Source: Channallabes apus (taxonomy: Eukaryota; Chordata; Actinopteri; Siluriformes; Clariidae). From it: 64,000 nt of DNA. Below the pieces are notes generated by a model. That model did not search any database and was not told where the DNA came from. It worked only from the letters and a program-made list of their open reading frames with translations. The first letter of the stretch is position 1. Every line of letters begins with the position of its first letter. Of this stretch, positions 41,013 to 52,866 are shown one piece after another. The position numbers and the translations under genes are program-made. The stretch covers positions 34,044,892 to 34,108,891 of the forward strand of contig CM060109.1 in assembly GCA_030522415.1 (NCBI GenBank), read 5' to 3'.

Positions 41013-41769
41013 TTATTTTGGGGCTTTGTAAGGAAAAGCTCTGCCCCCAGCTGTAGTTTTCATAATACGCGGTACTGACAAGCAGCCTGCATCCTTTGAT
41101 CGAAGTAGGCGTGGCGGATCGTAAGACACTAGCAGTTCGCTCAGATACTGCGGCGCGAGACCATTTAATGCTTTATATGTCAAGAGTAGTATTTTAAAAT
41201 CAATGCGAAATTTCACAGGGAGCCAATGCAGTGAAGATAAGATAGGGGTGATGTGCTCATATCTTCTGGTTCTAGTGAGGACTCTCGCTGCTGCATTCTG
41301 GACTAGCTGAAGCTTGTTTATGCACCTAGCTGAACAACCAGACAGTAAGGCATTACAATAGTCCAACCTAGAGGTGATAAAAGCATGAACTAGTTTTTCT
41401 GCATAGCGACAATATATTTCTTATCTAGGCAATATTTCTGAGGTTAAAGAATGCTATCCTGGTAATATTATCTATATGAGCTTCAAATGAAAGGCTGGAG
41501 TCTATAATCACACCGAGGTCTTTTACTGTTGCACTTGATGGAATAGAAAGGCCATCTAAAGTTACGGTGTGATCTAAAATTTTACTCCTAGCTGTATGCG
41601 GTCCTATGACTAGAACTTCTGTCTTATCTGGATTAAGCAGAAGGAAGTTAATTAGCATCCAATTTCTTATGTCCTGGACACATTGCTCAACTTTAGTAAG
41701 CTGGTTTATCTTATCAGGTTTTGCTGAGACATAGTGTGTCGTCAGCATAAAAATGAAAACTAATACCAT
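41013..41769 (-). pseudogene. L2-C RT C-terminal half
   Basis: Begins around the degenerate YADD region ([16 protein letters not shown]), then INQLTKVEQCVQDIRNWM, VKDLGVIIDSSLSFEAHI, a frame break near 41400, [20 protein letters not shown] and [20 protein letters not shown]. It closely matches L2-E. Confidence 0.85.
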
Positions 41770-41904
41770 GCTTACGGATTATGTTGCCCAGAGGAAGCAT
41801 GTAAAGGGAAAAAAGCAGTGGGCCTAAAACTGAACCCTGCGGAACGGCAAACTCCACTAGAGAACATGCAGAATAATCACCATTTAAGTCTACATACTGA
41901 TAAC

Positions 41905-42288
41905 TGTCAAAGATGGACTAACCTGAGGTGACCAGAAGACGTAGCTTTAGCGGTTAGCCCAATGTAGCGTGGAGGATAAACCCAAACGCGGAAAGAAGCG
42001 AGTAGGCAGGATAACCACGCGATTTAGTCTAAGGACTCTCACAAAAGCGGAACAAGGGAAAAACACAAATTTAACCCGCGTCCTATAGATGCACACACAA
42101 TAGTAAAAGACAGATGAACCAACTGGTGAGTACTCACGGTTTGCTGAAACGACAACTGTAACCGACATGGGCCGAACTCAATGACTGAGCGGTAAGCCAT
42201 TGTTTGTTTACCTCTTTTATACTTCCTGGTTTGGCGCCCGTCTTACTTCCGGGTCCTAGTGCCGGGCGCAGATTGAGTGTGCATGATA
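41905..42288 (-). repeat. Gypsy-2 3' LTR
   Basis: Almost identical to 46633-47016, with a handful of substitutions; its outer edge has CATGATA where the other has CATGACA. The similarity suggests a fairly recent insertion. Confidence 0.9.
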
Positions 42289-45200
42289 GTACCCCCCTTT
42301 CCAGGACTGGCTCCTGACGGTCCTGGGGTGGAGGATACCCTGTGACGGTAGTCCCGAATTAGCTCAGGGTCGAGAATGAACCGGGCCGGGATCCAAGATC
42401 GCTCCTCGGGGCCATAGCCCTCCCAGTCCACCAGGTATCGCGTACCTTTGCCCCGAGGGCGCGAGTCGAGGATTCGGCGCACGGTGTAGGCGGGACCGCC
42501 GTCGATGATCCGGGGAGGAGGAGCTAATCATGGGTGAGGTGATGAAGGGCTTGAACTGGGATAGGTGGAATACTGGGTGGATCCGGAGCGCCGCAGGCAG
42601 CTGGAGCCGGTAGGTGACAGGGTTAATTCTGTGGGTGATGTGGTATGGTTCGATGAATCTGGGGGAAAGTTTCTTTGACTCGGTGTGGAGGTGGAGGTTT
42701 TTTGTGGAAAGCCATACCTTGTCACCTACGTGGTATAGTCGTCCCGGAGGATGTCGGCGGCGATGTTGGTGGGTGTAGCGGGCATTGGCACGTTGGATGG
42801 CCCGGTTGGTCGTAATCCAGAGCCGCCGACATCTGCGGACCAACTGTTGGGCCGACGGTACATCAACCTCCGGCTCTGGGTGGTTGAACACGGAGGGTTG
42901 GAAACCGTGGCATACCTCAAATGGGCTTAGGTTGATGGCAGAGGAGATGTGGAGGTTGTGTTACAACTCCGCCCAGATGAGGTAGCGTGCCCAGGAGCGC
43001 TGACGGTCTGCTACGAAACACCTCAGATAGCGCTCCAGTTGTTGGTTGGTCCGCTCCGTCTGACCATTAGTCTGTGGGTGGTATCCGGAGGACAGACTGC
43101 AGGTGGAGTCGATCAGACGGCAGAAGGCCTTCCAGAACCGGGCTGTGAACTGGGGCCCTCTGTCCGAGACGATATCCTTGGGGAACCCATGCAGACGGAC
43201 TATGTGCTCTAATATCAGTTCTGCTGTCTCCTTTGCTGACGGGAGTCCGGCGAGAGCCACCAGATGCACGGTCTTAGAGAACCGATCCACGATCGTGAGG
43301 ATGGTGTCCTTTCCTTCGGAGGCCGGCAGGCCCGTGATGAAGTCGACGGCAATGTGCGTCCAGGGCCGTCGAGGGACTGGGAGCGGTTGCAGTTCTCCTG
43401 GGGACGGTTGGTTGGTGCTTTTGGCCCTGGCGCACACTGGGCATGCCTGAACGAACTCTTGGACGTCCCTCGTCATGGACGGCCACCGAAGTCCCGCTGG
43501 AGAAATTGGAGGGATCGTCGTGTGCCCGGATGGCCTGAAATTGGTGAGGAATGTCCCCATTGGAGGACCTCGGGTCTCATCACCTCGGGCACGAAGAGTC
43601 GTCCAGGTGGCACACCTGCCGGTTCGGTCTCTGTACCTCGTGCCTGGCGCACTCTCGTTTCCAGGTCCAGTTGCAGGGGGGCGATGATCCTGGAAGAGGG
43701 AAGGACAGACGCGGGGTCCGCCCGGGGAAGGTCCACCTCTAGTTGTCGGGAGAGGGCGTCCGCTTTGGTGTTCTTGGACCCCGGGCGGTATGAGAGGTGA
43801 AAGTTGTAATTTTCGAAGAATAGCGCCCACCGTGCCTGTCGTGGGTTTAGCTGCTTGATAGTTTTGATGGTGATGAGATTCTGGTGGTCCGTCCAGATTA
43901 TGAATGGCTCACTGACGCCCCGGAGCCAGTAACGCCATTCCTCCAGAGCCCACTTTATGGCCAGCAGTTCGCGGTCCCCTACCCCGTATCGCTGCTGAGT
44001 GGAGTCAAACTTTCTGGAGAAAAAACTACATGGGTGTAGCTTTTGATCTGGACCTTGTTGCGAGAGGATAGCTCCAGCGCCCACATCTGAAGCATCCACC
44101 TCTACAACGAATGGTTTACTGGCATCTGGGTGGTGGAGAATCGGTGCAGTGGTGAAGCGGTGACAAAGTGACCAGAAAGCGGAGACGGCTGCCGGGGTGA
44201 GGTGAAAAGGGAGAGAGGAAGGACGGGTCAGAGCGGTTAGGGGGGCGGCAACTGTACTGTAGTCCCGGATAAAGCGACGATAAAAGTTCGCAAACCCGAG
44301 AAACCGTTGAAGCTGCTTGAGGGTCTTGGGTAGGGGCCAATGACGCACAACTTCTAGTTTCTGCGGGTCCATGGCCACACCCTGGGGCGAGATGACAAAA
44401 CCCAGGAACGTGGTGGAGCGCTCGTGAATAGCGCACTTTTCCAACTTACAGTACAGTTGGTGGGCGAGTAATCTCTTTAGAACCGCCCTGACGTGCTGGG
44501 TGTGTTCTTCCATGGTGCATGAATATATCAGAATATCGTCCAGGTAAGCGAATGCCCACCGACCGAGCATGTCACGAAGGACATCGTTGATGAGGTGTTG
44601 AAATGCGGCGGGGGCATTGCACAGTCCGAACGGGATGACGAGGGTTTCGTAGTGTCCGGTGGGGGTGATGAATGCCGTCTTCCACTCATCGCCCTCTCTG
44701 ATGCGCACCAAGTTGTAGGCGCTCCGGAGGTCCAACTTCGTAAAGATGGTGGCGCCAGAGAGAGCGTCCAGGGCTGAGTTGGTAAGAGGCAGAGGATGTC
44801 GGTTTTTGATTGTGATGTTGTTGAGCCCCCGATAGTCGACACAAGGGCGAAGTTCACCGCCTCTTTTCGTCACGAAGAAGAACCCCGCGGCGGCAGGTGA
44901 GGAGGAGGGCCTGATGGTGCCTTGGCGCAGGGCGTTGTTCACATATTCCTCCATCACCTGGGTCTCGGTGGATGTGAGCGAATAGAGATGGCCGCGGGGT
45001 GGGACCGTACCGGGTTGGAGGTCGATGGCGAGATCGTATGGACGATGTGGAGGAAGATGGGTGGCTCGTTGTTTGCAGAAGACCTCCGCTAGATCCCGAT
45101 ACGGCTCTGGGATGGAGTTGGTGTCGACGTCGGGGGCCTCGGACTGCCTAGAGCACGTCCCAGCCGCTGCCTGTAGGCATAGTTCGTTGCAGGTCGCGCC

Positions 45201-45680
45201 CCATTGGAGGATCCGATTCTGGGTCCAGGAAATTAGAGGGTCATGCTGGAGCAGCCAAGGATGCCCAAGGATGATGGGAGGTGAAGAGATGGAGGTGACG
45301 AAAAACTTTAGCTGTTCGTGGTGTTGGTCAATGGAGACGGTGATAGATTCGGTTCGGGTGCTGATTGGGCTGGTGGATAGGGGGCGACCGTCGACAGATG
45401 TGATATGAACGGGCTGGGATAACGCCTCGAGTTTTACCCCCAGTTTTTTGGCATATGAGGAGTCAATGAAGTTACCTGCTGCCCCGGAGTCGATGAACGC
45501 AGCACTTCGGACTCGTTTGTGGCCAACCTGGAGGTGTACCTGAACCGTGAGACGGGAGGAGTTGGTGGTGATGGCGGAGAGACGGAGGTGACCCGGCGAG
45601 TGTCTCTCCCTTCTCACCGGGCCTGTGCGTTTCCCGGTCTGAGAGGACAGGCTGCCCGGTGATGTGTGGCTGACCCGCAA
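42243..45680 (-). pseudogene. Gypsy-2 pol: protease, RT, RNase H, integrase, chromodomain
   Basis: One 735-codon frame (43473-45680) holds protease (AAFIDSGAAGNFIDS), RT (GGELRPCVDYRGLNNITIKN, IFTKLDLRSAYNLVR, catalytic AYLDDILIYS intact), RNase H ([36 protein letters not shown]) and the integrase start ([11 protein letters not shown]). A frame shift near 43480 leads to the integrase core: [41 protein letters not shown] (all three acidic residues). A TAA at about 42960 follows WAEL; then VWLSTKNLHLHTESKKLS, another shift near 42480, and the chromodomain [20 protein letters not shown]. The polypurine tract lies beside 42289. Confidence 0.92.
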
Positions 45681-46626
45681 TAGGTGCAGAGTCCTTCGCG
45701 GAAGCGTCTCTCCCGTTCTGCAGCGGTCAAGGAGGCGCGTCCTAATTGCATGGGTTCCCCGGCTCCTGTGTCAACCACGGCAGGAGGTGGAGAACCGACA
45801 TGTCCAGGGGTGGAGTAGGTGACGGAGTCTGCGGGTCGTGGAGTGGTGACGGTGAAGGTGGGTGCAGGCGGCAGGGTGCGAGGGGCTGGCCTCGGGCGAG
45901 AGAGAAGGCGCTGATCGGAGAGCGAGTTGGATCAGGCCCTCCAAGGTCGCAGGAAGCTCTCGCCCGACTAGTTCGTCCTTGATCCGAGACGCCAGGCCCT
46001 CGTAGTAGGACGTCCGGAGCGCTGCATCGCCCCACGTGGTCTGTACGGCGAGGGTGCGAAACTCCGCTGTGTAGCGGCTCACGGGCGATCCTCCCTGCCT
46101 CAGGTGGTAGAGTCTGGTGTCGGTCTCCACCTCGCCCGCTGGGTGCTCGAAGGTGAGTCTGAGTTGGTGGGTGAACTCATTGTATGAGTGGGCGGTGTCC
46201 GTGTCTGCTTGGAGAACTGCCGTGGCCCACTCAGCTGCCTGCCCTTTGAGCAACGAGACGAGAAGAGCAATGCGGAGGCGATCGGTGGAGTACTTGGTGG
46301 CATTGAACTCAAACACCAGATCGAGAGCTGTCAGAAATACACTGCACTTCCCATCCGTGCCGTTCCACTTCTCTGGTAGAGAAAGAAAAACATCAGAGGG
46401 GGGGGGGGGGAGGGGTGATGATGCGGCGCCGTGGCCTCCGCGGCGTGCGATCGAGCAGTGACGCCATCAACAGCCGCGCGGAGATCCGCATTCTCCCGCC
46501 AGAGCTCAGCGACCTCGCGGCGGAGAGAAGCGAGATCGCCGGTTAGCTGATTGATTAGCGCGGCATGCTGATCCACAACGTCGCAAAGACTCGCATAATC
46601 CGCTGGGTTCACCGCGGAGAGCTCAG
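45620..46626 (-). pseudogene. Gypsy-2 gag
   Basis: MNPADYASLCDVVDQHAALI starts a coiled-coil region (SLRREVAELWRENADLRA), up to a C-rich tract at 46396-46412 where the frame is lost. The next frame gives FNATKYSTDRLRIALLVSLL, the conserved capsid core, GQAAEWATAVLQADTDTAH, and LYHLRQGGSPVSRYTAEFRT. A zinc knuckle [14 protein letters not shown] lies near 45660-45700. The usual start codon position reads ATT, leaving the in-frame Met a few codons on. Confidence 0.85.
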
Positions 46627-46918
46627 TAATTCTGTCAAAGATGGACTAACCTGAGGTGACCAGAAGACGTAGCTTTAGCGGTTAGCCCAATGTAGCGTGG
46701 AGGATAAACCCAAACGCGGAAAGAAGCGAGTAGGCAGGATAACCACGCGATTTAGTCTAAGGACTCTCACAAAAGCGGAGCAAGGGAAAAACACAAATTT
46801 AACCCGCGTCCTATAGATACACACACAAGAGCAAAAGACAGATGAACCAACTGGTGAGTACTCACGGTTTGCTGAAACGACAACTGTAACCGACATGGGC
46901 CGAACTCAATGACTGAGC
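46621..46918 (-). promoter_or_regulatory. Gypsy-2 self-primer (46908-46918) and primer-binding site (46621-46631)
   Basis: The primer-binding site, one base after the LTR, reads AATTACTGAGC against the primer GCTCAGTCATT: ten of eleven bases pair. The one mismatch is the base that turns the gag start ATG (as in gypsy-3) into ATT. Confidence 0.7.
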
Positions 46919-47016
46919 GGTAAGCCATCGTTTGTTTACCTCTTTTATACTTCCTGGTTTGGCGCCCGTCTTACTTCCGGGTCCTAGTGCCGGGCGCAGA
47001 TTGAGTGTGCATGACA
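46633..47016 (-). repeat. Gypsy-2 5' LTR
   Basis: Starts TGTCATGCACACTCAATC on the minus strand. TATAAAAG begins at 46949, GCTCAGTCATT at 46918, 31 bases on. Confidence 0.9.
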
Positions 47017-47966
47017 ATAATGATCGGTCAAATAGGATCTGAGCCATGAAAGGGCTGTACCCTTAATTCCTACTACATTTTCTAATCTGTGAAGAAGAAT
47101 AGCATGATCAATGGTGTCAAAAGCTGCACTGAGGTCGAGTAATACAAGCATAGTTACACAACCCTGATCAGAGGCCAAAAGGAGGTCATTTACTTTACAT
47201 TACTTTAACGCGTGCTGTTTCTGTGTTGTGATGAGGCCTAAATCCTGACTGATACAGTTCATGTATCCCATTTCTATGTAGATATGAGCATAGCTGCTCC
47301 GCTACTATCTTCTCCAGAATCTTAGAGATAAAGGGGAGGTTTGAAATTGGCCTGTAATTGGACAGCTGACAGGGGTCGAGGTCAGGTTTCTTAATTACTG
47401 GATTGATAACTGCTAATTGAAAAGATTTTTGAACATAACCAATGAGGTATCAATGAGTGAGGAATTAATTATTCTCAACAGTGGTTCTGTTATTACTGGT
47501 ATTATCTGTTTAAGAAAATGTGTCGGTATAGGATCTAATATACAGGTTGATGAATTTGCAGAAGAGATGAGTGAAATTAGTTCATTATCTTCAAGGGGAG
47601 TAAAGTATTCTAGGTTCCGATCTGACATGGCTAGGTTAACATCTGCATCAATTACATTGTTCAGTTTCAAAGCCTCAATTTTATGCCTGATATTTACAAT
47701 TTTATTATTAAAAAAGTTCATGAAGTCCTCACTATTGCATGATGTTGTTGTGGAGATTTCTGTAGTGGTCTTATTTCTGGTTAATTTGGCTACGGTATTA
47801 AATAAAAATCTAGCATTATTTTTATTTTCTTCTATAAGAGTGGAGAGATACGTTGATCTAGCTACACTAAGAGCTTTCCTATAGTTCAGGATGCTCTCTT
47901 TCCATGCTATTTGAAATACTAACAATTTAGTTTGACGCCATTTACGCTCTAATTTCCGAGCGGGTC
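47017..47966 (-). pseudogene. L2-C linker and RT N-terminal half
   Basis: [80 protein letters not shown], then [20 protein letters not shown] (motif A) up to the gypsy-2 insertion. 5'-truncated at about 47966 in the linker. Confidence 0.85.
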
Positions 47967-48431
47967 AGAAGGGGGGGTCGGAATTTTTAGAGAAATTTCT
48001 GTTTCACAGACGTACTTTAGCGCGAATCTGCCATGTCTGTCTTTCTCTCACATGACCTCTGTAAAAATTCCAAAGCAAATTACCTACTGTTTTTCAGCAA
48101 ACTCAGATGTCCTCAGAGAAATCTAATCCCGTCCGAATGCGAATGTCTGTGATTGCCAAATATTTTTTTTCCCAAAACGGGTTTTCTATTGAGTTTTGGT
48201 CATCGTGAGCTACCGTACTATCACTAGCGCGCCGGTATTCAAGTTTGCGCACCAATAATGGATGTAGATGTGGACATGTGGTCTACTGGATATTTGCAAA
48301 ATAAAACCAGTCTACCTAGTGTAATTTTGCAAGCAGTAAAGAGCCTCATTTTCACCATATCTCTCAGTTTAGAGAAACTATTTTTGGTCTTTTTTTTCTA
48401 AAGCAATTCATTTGATATATATACACTCACT
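47967..48431. other. Spacer right of the L2/gypsy nest
   Basis: No gene recognised. A G-rich run at 47970-47978 marks the edge of L2-C. Confidence 0.4.
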
Positions 48432-48676
48432 CATTGTCTGTTGTTGTTGGTCTTTCAGCTGCTCCTGACAAGGGGTCGCCACAGCGGAATATCCAGTCCG
48501 CACCACAACTTGGCACAGGTTTTACACCGGATGCCCTTCCTGACTCAACCCTCCCATTTTTTATCCGGGCTTGGGACCGGCACTGCATCCAGTGGCTGGG
48601 GTTTTGGTCACTGGCTGGGAATCGAACCCGGGCGTTCCGCATGGCAGGCGAAACACCTACCACTGAGCCACCAGTG
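48432..48676 (-). mobile_element. SINE with tRNA-Gly-like head and RTE-type tail
   Basis: The minus strand begins GGTGGCTCAGTGGTAGGTG, then CGCCTGCCATGCGG and CCCGGGTTCGATTCCC, matching a tRNA-Gly gene. The tail GCTGTGGCGACCCCTTGT, GGAGCAGCTGAAAGACC and (AAC)n repeats the 3' end of the RTE fragment at 2893-3156. Confidence 0.82.
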
Positions 48677-49022
48677 CCCCACTCACACACTCATTGTCTA
48701 TACTGCTTTATCCTGTATTCAGGGTTGCGGGGACCTGGAGCCTATCCCAGGAGACTTAGGGCACAAGGCAGGATACACCCTGTGCCAATGACATTGTGCC
48801 AATCCATTGCAGGGCACACACACATACACTACGACCTATTTGAGAATGGCAATTAGCCTAAATAACCTAATTAGATCTTTAGACTGTGGGAGGAAACCCA
48901 CCAAGCACGGGGAGAACATGCAAACTCCATGCACACAGAGATGGAAATCGAGCCTGGCCGGGAATCGAACCCGGACTCTGGAGGTGCAAGGCAACAGAGC
49001 TAACCATTACACCACCGTGCCG
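48677..49022 (-). mobile_element. Mermaid-like SINE, nearly full length
   Basis: Head GGCACGGTGGTGTAATGGTT and GGGTTCGATTCCCGGCCAGG; body CTCCCCGTGCTTGGTGGG. Small internal losses compared with 3241-3556. Confidence 0.85.
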
Positions 49023-49869
49023 CCAACATAAATTCAATTAATGCATTTAATATGTTGTGTTAAATTGAAACAGGTATATATTAAGCAGTATAAAGTAAAT
49101 ATGAGCAAAGAAATGAATGAATGTGTTATGCGAGGGTGACAGTAAGAGCAGCACTATGGGTGAAATTAGAACCCATTTCTGTAATTGGAATCATTCTGCA
49201 GTTTTTCACAAACACTGTAATCAGTTGCTGAGTGGATGTTAGCATTACAGTATGTGTTGAAAGAAAGTGAAAGGGCACTGGCGGTGACAGTTTGACCTTT
49301 TCAACATCTTTTTTGGGGGGTGGGAGTGAGGGACTATTGTCCTGTTCCTCTTTGTTATGGTTAGTGGCTTGGAGAAAGAAGTGTGTTGCTTTTTGCAATT
49401 TGTCAGTGCTTTTTATTCATTCATTTGTTTATTTCTTTCTTTATAATCACTCTGGGCATCCATCGACTTCCCATTTTCTGTTCAATAAATACGGTTATAC
49501 TGTATGTTTAGTCATAGATGCAATTGTTATCAATAGATCATAAATAATCTAATTCATGTCTTTAGAAAGCCTCTCTTACTCTACATGTAGCTTCTACCAA
49601 ATTTGACAGGTCTGAGTTTCTTTTTTCACTGATATGGGCTATGCTGTATTTTTGCTTCCACTGACAGGAAGTCATCCCCTGTGTGAATCAGAAATGACCT
49701 TCATACTGTATTTCTCCTCTCCGGCATTCAGTTACTGAATTAATTTTGTTTAGTGTACATTGTATACCAGAATAAATTTTATTCTTTCTCATTGTCTCTC
49801 TGTATGTGTGTACAATATGAATCCACCATTTTATTTATATATTTATTTACATATATTTTCCTTTCCCTT
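49023..49869. other. Intergenic, upstream of the candidate htr1f exon
   Basis: AT-rich. No gene or element recognised; a promoter could lie at its right end. Confidence 0.4.
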
Positions 49870-50098
49870 TTTTGGGCGGGAGCGGGCTAAGTGTCACCAT
49901 ATTTTCACTTACTGTACTGGTCGATCTGAGATAACATTCGCTAGTCCAATCCCACACCCGTATGCGTGTTCCCGAACCGATTTCTCAGTCCTGGGACTTG
50001 TGCGCGTCTCCGACTTGGGCTTTGCGCGCTCACGGACACTGTCTAGTCTGCAAGCCGCCCCACTGAACAGCTCCTGCTTCAACGGACTACAAGAACAT
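49870..50098 (+). other. Candidate 5' untranslated exon (perhaps htr1f)
   Basis: A GC- and CpG-richer block in AT-rich surroundings, ending at a strong donor, CAT|GTGAGT (50099-50104). It has no start codon with a conserved peptide, so it would be untranslated. HTR1F genes have upstream noncoding exons, and the htr1f coding exon begins right after an acceptor. Linking the two implies an intron of about 9.4 kb and is inference. Confidence 0.35.
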
Positions 50099-50104
50099 GT
50101 GAGT

Positions 50105-52862
50105 ATTCCTGTGAGGCTTTTCTCTATAAACACTGATGATAGTTTAAAATATGAATACATATGAAGACGCAAAGCGGAATACCGGAGCGCATTGCAAATA
50201 TTTAGGTCAAATGCGTAAAGATGTAAATTAGGCTACTTTTAGTCCTGCTGAATGCATGTTAGACGCAGTCTCTCTCTTTCTCTTGTTTGTTTATAATTGT
50301 TATTATTTATAAATGTAAGGGTAGATTTCGTGGTTAGAGCAATTTGGTTCTAAAAATAAAAAGCAGAGTTAACCAGATTAAGCAGTTTGTCGGGTATACA
50401 TATACACCGCTTGCACAGTTGAGAGATCTGGTCATCTTTATGAATCTGTAAGTAAACACAGTTATAAAATCCTAGTCGTTTACTTCAGTTACAAGTCAGC
50501 AAATTATTTAACAGGTGATTGAGACCATTTAAAACTGATTAATGGGATGTGAGTATCTGCTAGACTAATTTATAAAATAAACATGATTCTAAGGGGTTAG
50601 AATGCATAGCATGTTAATGTATAAATTAAACACTCATAACCATAAAACACCAACACATACCTCAGCTTCACTGACTTATATACATCAACAAGTGCTTAGC
50701 CATCACATGGTGCTATATGTGTGGGTTGGTGTGTGATGGATATTAAAATTAGTTTGCAATGGTTAAAAAGCATATTGGTATGTGTGTATGTGTGTGCGCG
50801 TGTGTGATCATCACATAAAAGCTAACCCTAACCACTGGTATGTGGTTATATGAGGAGTGGCTACTGGAATGTTTGTGTGATGACTATTGGCGTGTATTGG
50901 TGGGTATGGTTGTAATAGGAATATGTTGGTGTGTGTAATGGTTATTTGAGTCAGTTGGTGTCAAGTAGTTATAGGAACATGTACTGTAGGTGTGCTTTCC
51001 TAGGGGAACAGAAAATATGTTATTTGATACAGATAAATGCAAAATACTTTCACATTAATTACATGAAGTCAGTATGGAGTGAAACTAACCGCTAGCCAAA
51101 ACAAATGCAAGGTTCATGTCTCATATCTTTTTAATTCAGTGAATTTACATTTCTGCCAAATCCTATTTAAATTTAGTCTCCTGGTGTTGATTTGTGATGG
51201 CTAAGTGCATGTGTGTGTTTGTGTTTATGTGCATTCGTGTATTATAATTATGTGTTTTACATAAAACTACACATACACCAATGGTTTATATATAAAATGT
51301 CTTTTTTTTCCCCAGCAATTGTTCAACTCTTGTCTCAAAATTCTTAATTCTGGCTTAGAAAAAATTATATGTGATGTGCAAAAATAGACATCATAGTACA
51401 CATTAAAACAAAAATAACATGTACTGTAGGATTGAAAAGCCTAATCAGGGCTTGTGCATTTCTCATGTGCTTACACTTGAGTTATAAAATTATGAGAACC
51501 AAATTGAATATGTTAATCAAGTCAACCAAATTAAACCCATCTCCATAATAAATAAGATCCATTCTGCTGGAACGAATCAAAGATTATTACAGTTGGGCAA
51601 CCTGAACAGCCCCCAAAATGCCTCATGAAATATTATCTTTGATTGATTTTTTTACACCTATATGCTTATATAGTTATATCATTTGCAATTTTATTATGAT
51701 TATTATTATTATTATTATTATTATTATAATGTAGGTGTCTATAAAGTCAACATTCAAAATACTTATGGACGTTATACAAATCCTATTGGTGTGTTATTAA
51801 TAACAACTTGACTCGTCATCAATTCAAATTTTTTTTTTGCGTCTCTCATTTCCAAGTATTACACTTCCTTATAGTGTGTGTCAGTCAGACTGTTATCAGC
51901 AGGGAGCATGTATGCTGTAGTTTGATGATTGGATTTTACTCTGAATCCTTCATATCAGGTAATTATTTGATAATGAGATTTATCTTTTGAATTTTTTGAA
52001 CAGTGAACAGTTTTGTGAGTTACCTGTACTACACCTTATGTCTATTGCCTAGTGGTAAGTACAGTATGTATGAGGTAAACAATTATTGTAGACATTAAAG
52101 GAGTAGTTTTTGGATCGTATTATGTAGGTGACTACAGATTAGTTCAAGGACTAAACAAGCACTGAGTGAACATCATTTATGACGCAAAAATAAGGTTTGC
52201 TTATATAGTGAAAGACAGAATTTTTAACTTGAAGTATAATTTGTGAACCTAAGCTATTAAAGTCTTCATCTGACAAAAAAAAGATAATTTCTGCATGTTT
52301 ATTTTATGACTTCATTATAGAGTCAGTACAAAATTTCCAAACATTACTATTCCCCAAAACAGGAAAATATCTGTTGGCCAGAAAAAAAGCAGCATATTAA
52401 GTTAAAAAAAAATATATAAATAAATAAAAGAAAAGCTTTTGGGTTCTGCATGCATAAAAGCAGAAGCATGTGCGACAAAGTCCCCAGAAGGACTGTTGCT
52501 TGTTCAGTGGGATGTTTCTTTTTGAAAACATCTTTGCTTGCTCTACAGCAGTTATTTGCATGTGCAAGACTTTTGCACAGTACTGTTCATCTACATACAT
52601 ACAGTACATTGTTATTGTGACAGGATGATAACAGTTGCATGTAGAGCATGTTTTGATGTCAACAGGAGAGAAAAACAATACCTTCTACCCGCCTTGCATC
52701 AGTCTGGAAAAAGAATGCTATTGTACTGTACTTGTACCAAGAAAAAACATAAATCCTATTGATTCTGATGAGTACATTGCTTAAATACCACTAGTAAGTT
52801 ATAAGGTTGTCCGATTTTTCAAGGCAGTAAAACAGTTTTGCTCTTTAACAGTCTGTAAAGTT
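50105..52862. other. Possible htr1f intron, no coding sequence
   Basis: Low-complexity TG-rich sequence near 50700-51260 and an (ATT)n run at 51699-51726. Nothing else recognised. Confidence 0.4.
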
Positions 52863-52866
52863 TTAA

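Larger units (their letters stand above)
41905..47016 (-). mobile_element. Gypsy-2: chromodomain Ty3/gypsy retrotransposon, near complete
   Basis: LTRs at 46633-47016 (5', minus sense) and 41905-42288 (3') flank gag and pol. Its flanks, ATAAC and ATAAT, make an imperfect 5-bp target duplication within L2-C. It belongs with gypsy-3 by LTR and interior sequence. The long pol frame and few breaks make it the best-kept gypsy in the window, although it is not intact. Confidence 0.92.
40257..47966 (-). mobile_element. L2-C: inverted L2 fragment, split by gypsy-2
   Basis: Two L2 pieces on the minus strand, 47017-47966 (linker and RT N-terminal half) and 40257-41904 (RT C-terminal half and partial 3' UTR), are separated by gypsy-2. 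The text across the gap reads on: RSYLTDHY, then [10 protein letters not shown]. The 3' UTR lacks its last roughly 400 bases and tail, so the left junction is a rearrangement rather than a normal insertion end. Confidence 0.85.

Noticed and set aside
43264..43800. Long plus-strand open frames across gypsy-2 (also at 42949, 45025 and 45746)
   Set aside because: They are antisense shadows of the GC-rich gypsy-2 pol and gag and match no family.
48595..48670. A tRNA-Gly gene on the minus strand
   Set aside because: The A and B boxes are present, but the body continues into an RTE-type tail and lacks proper acceptor pairing. It is a SINE head.
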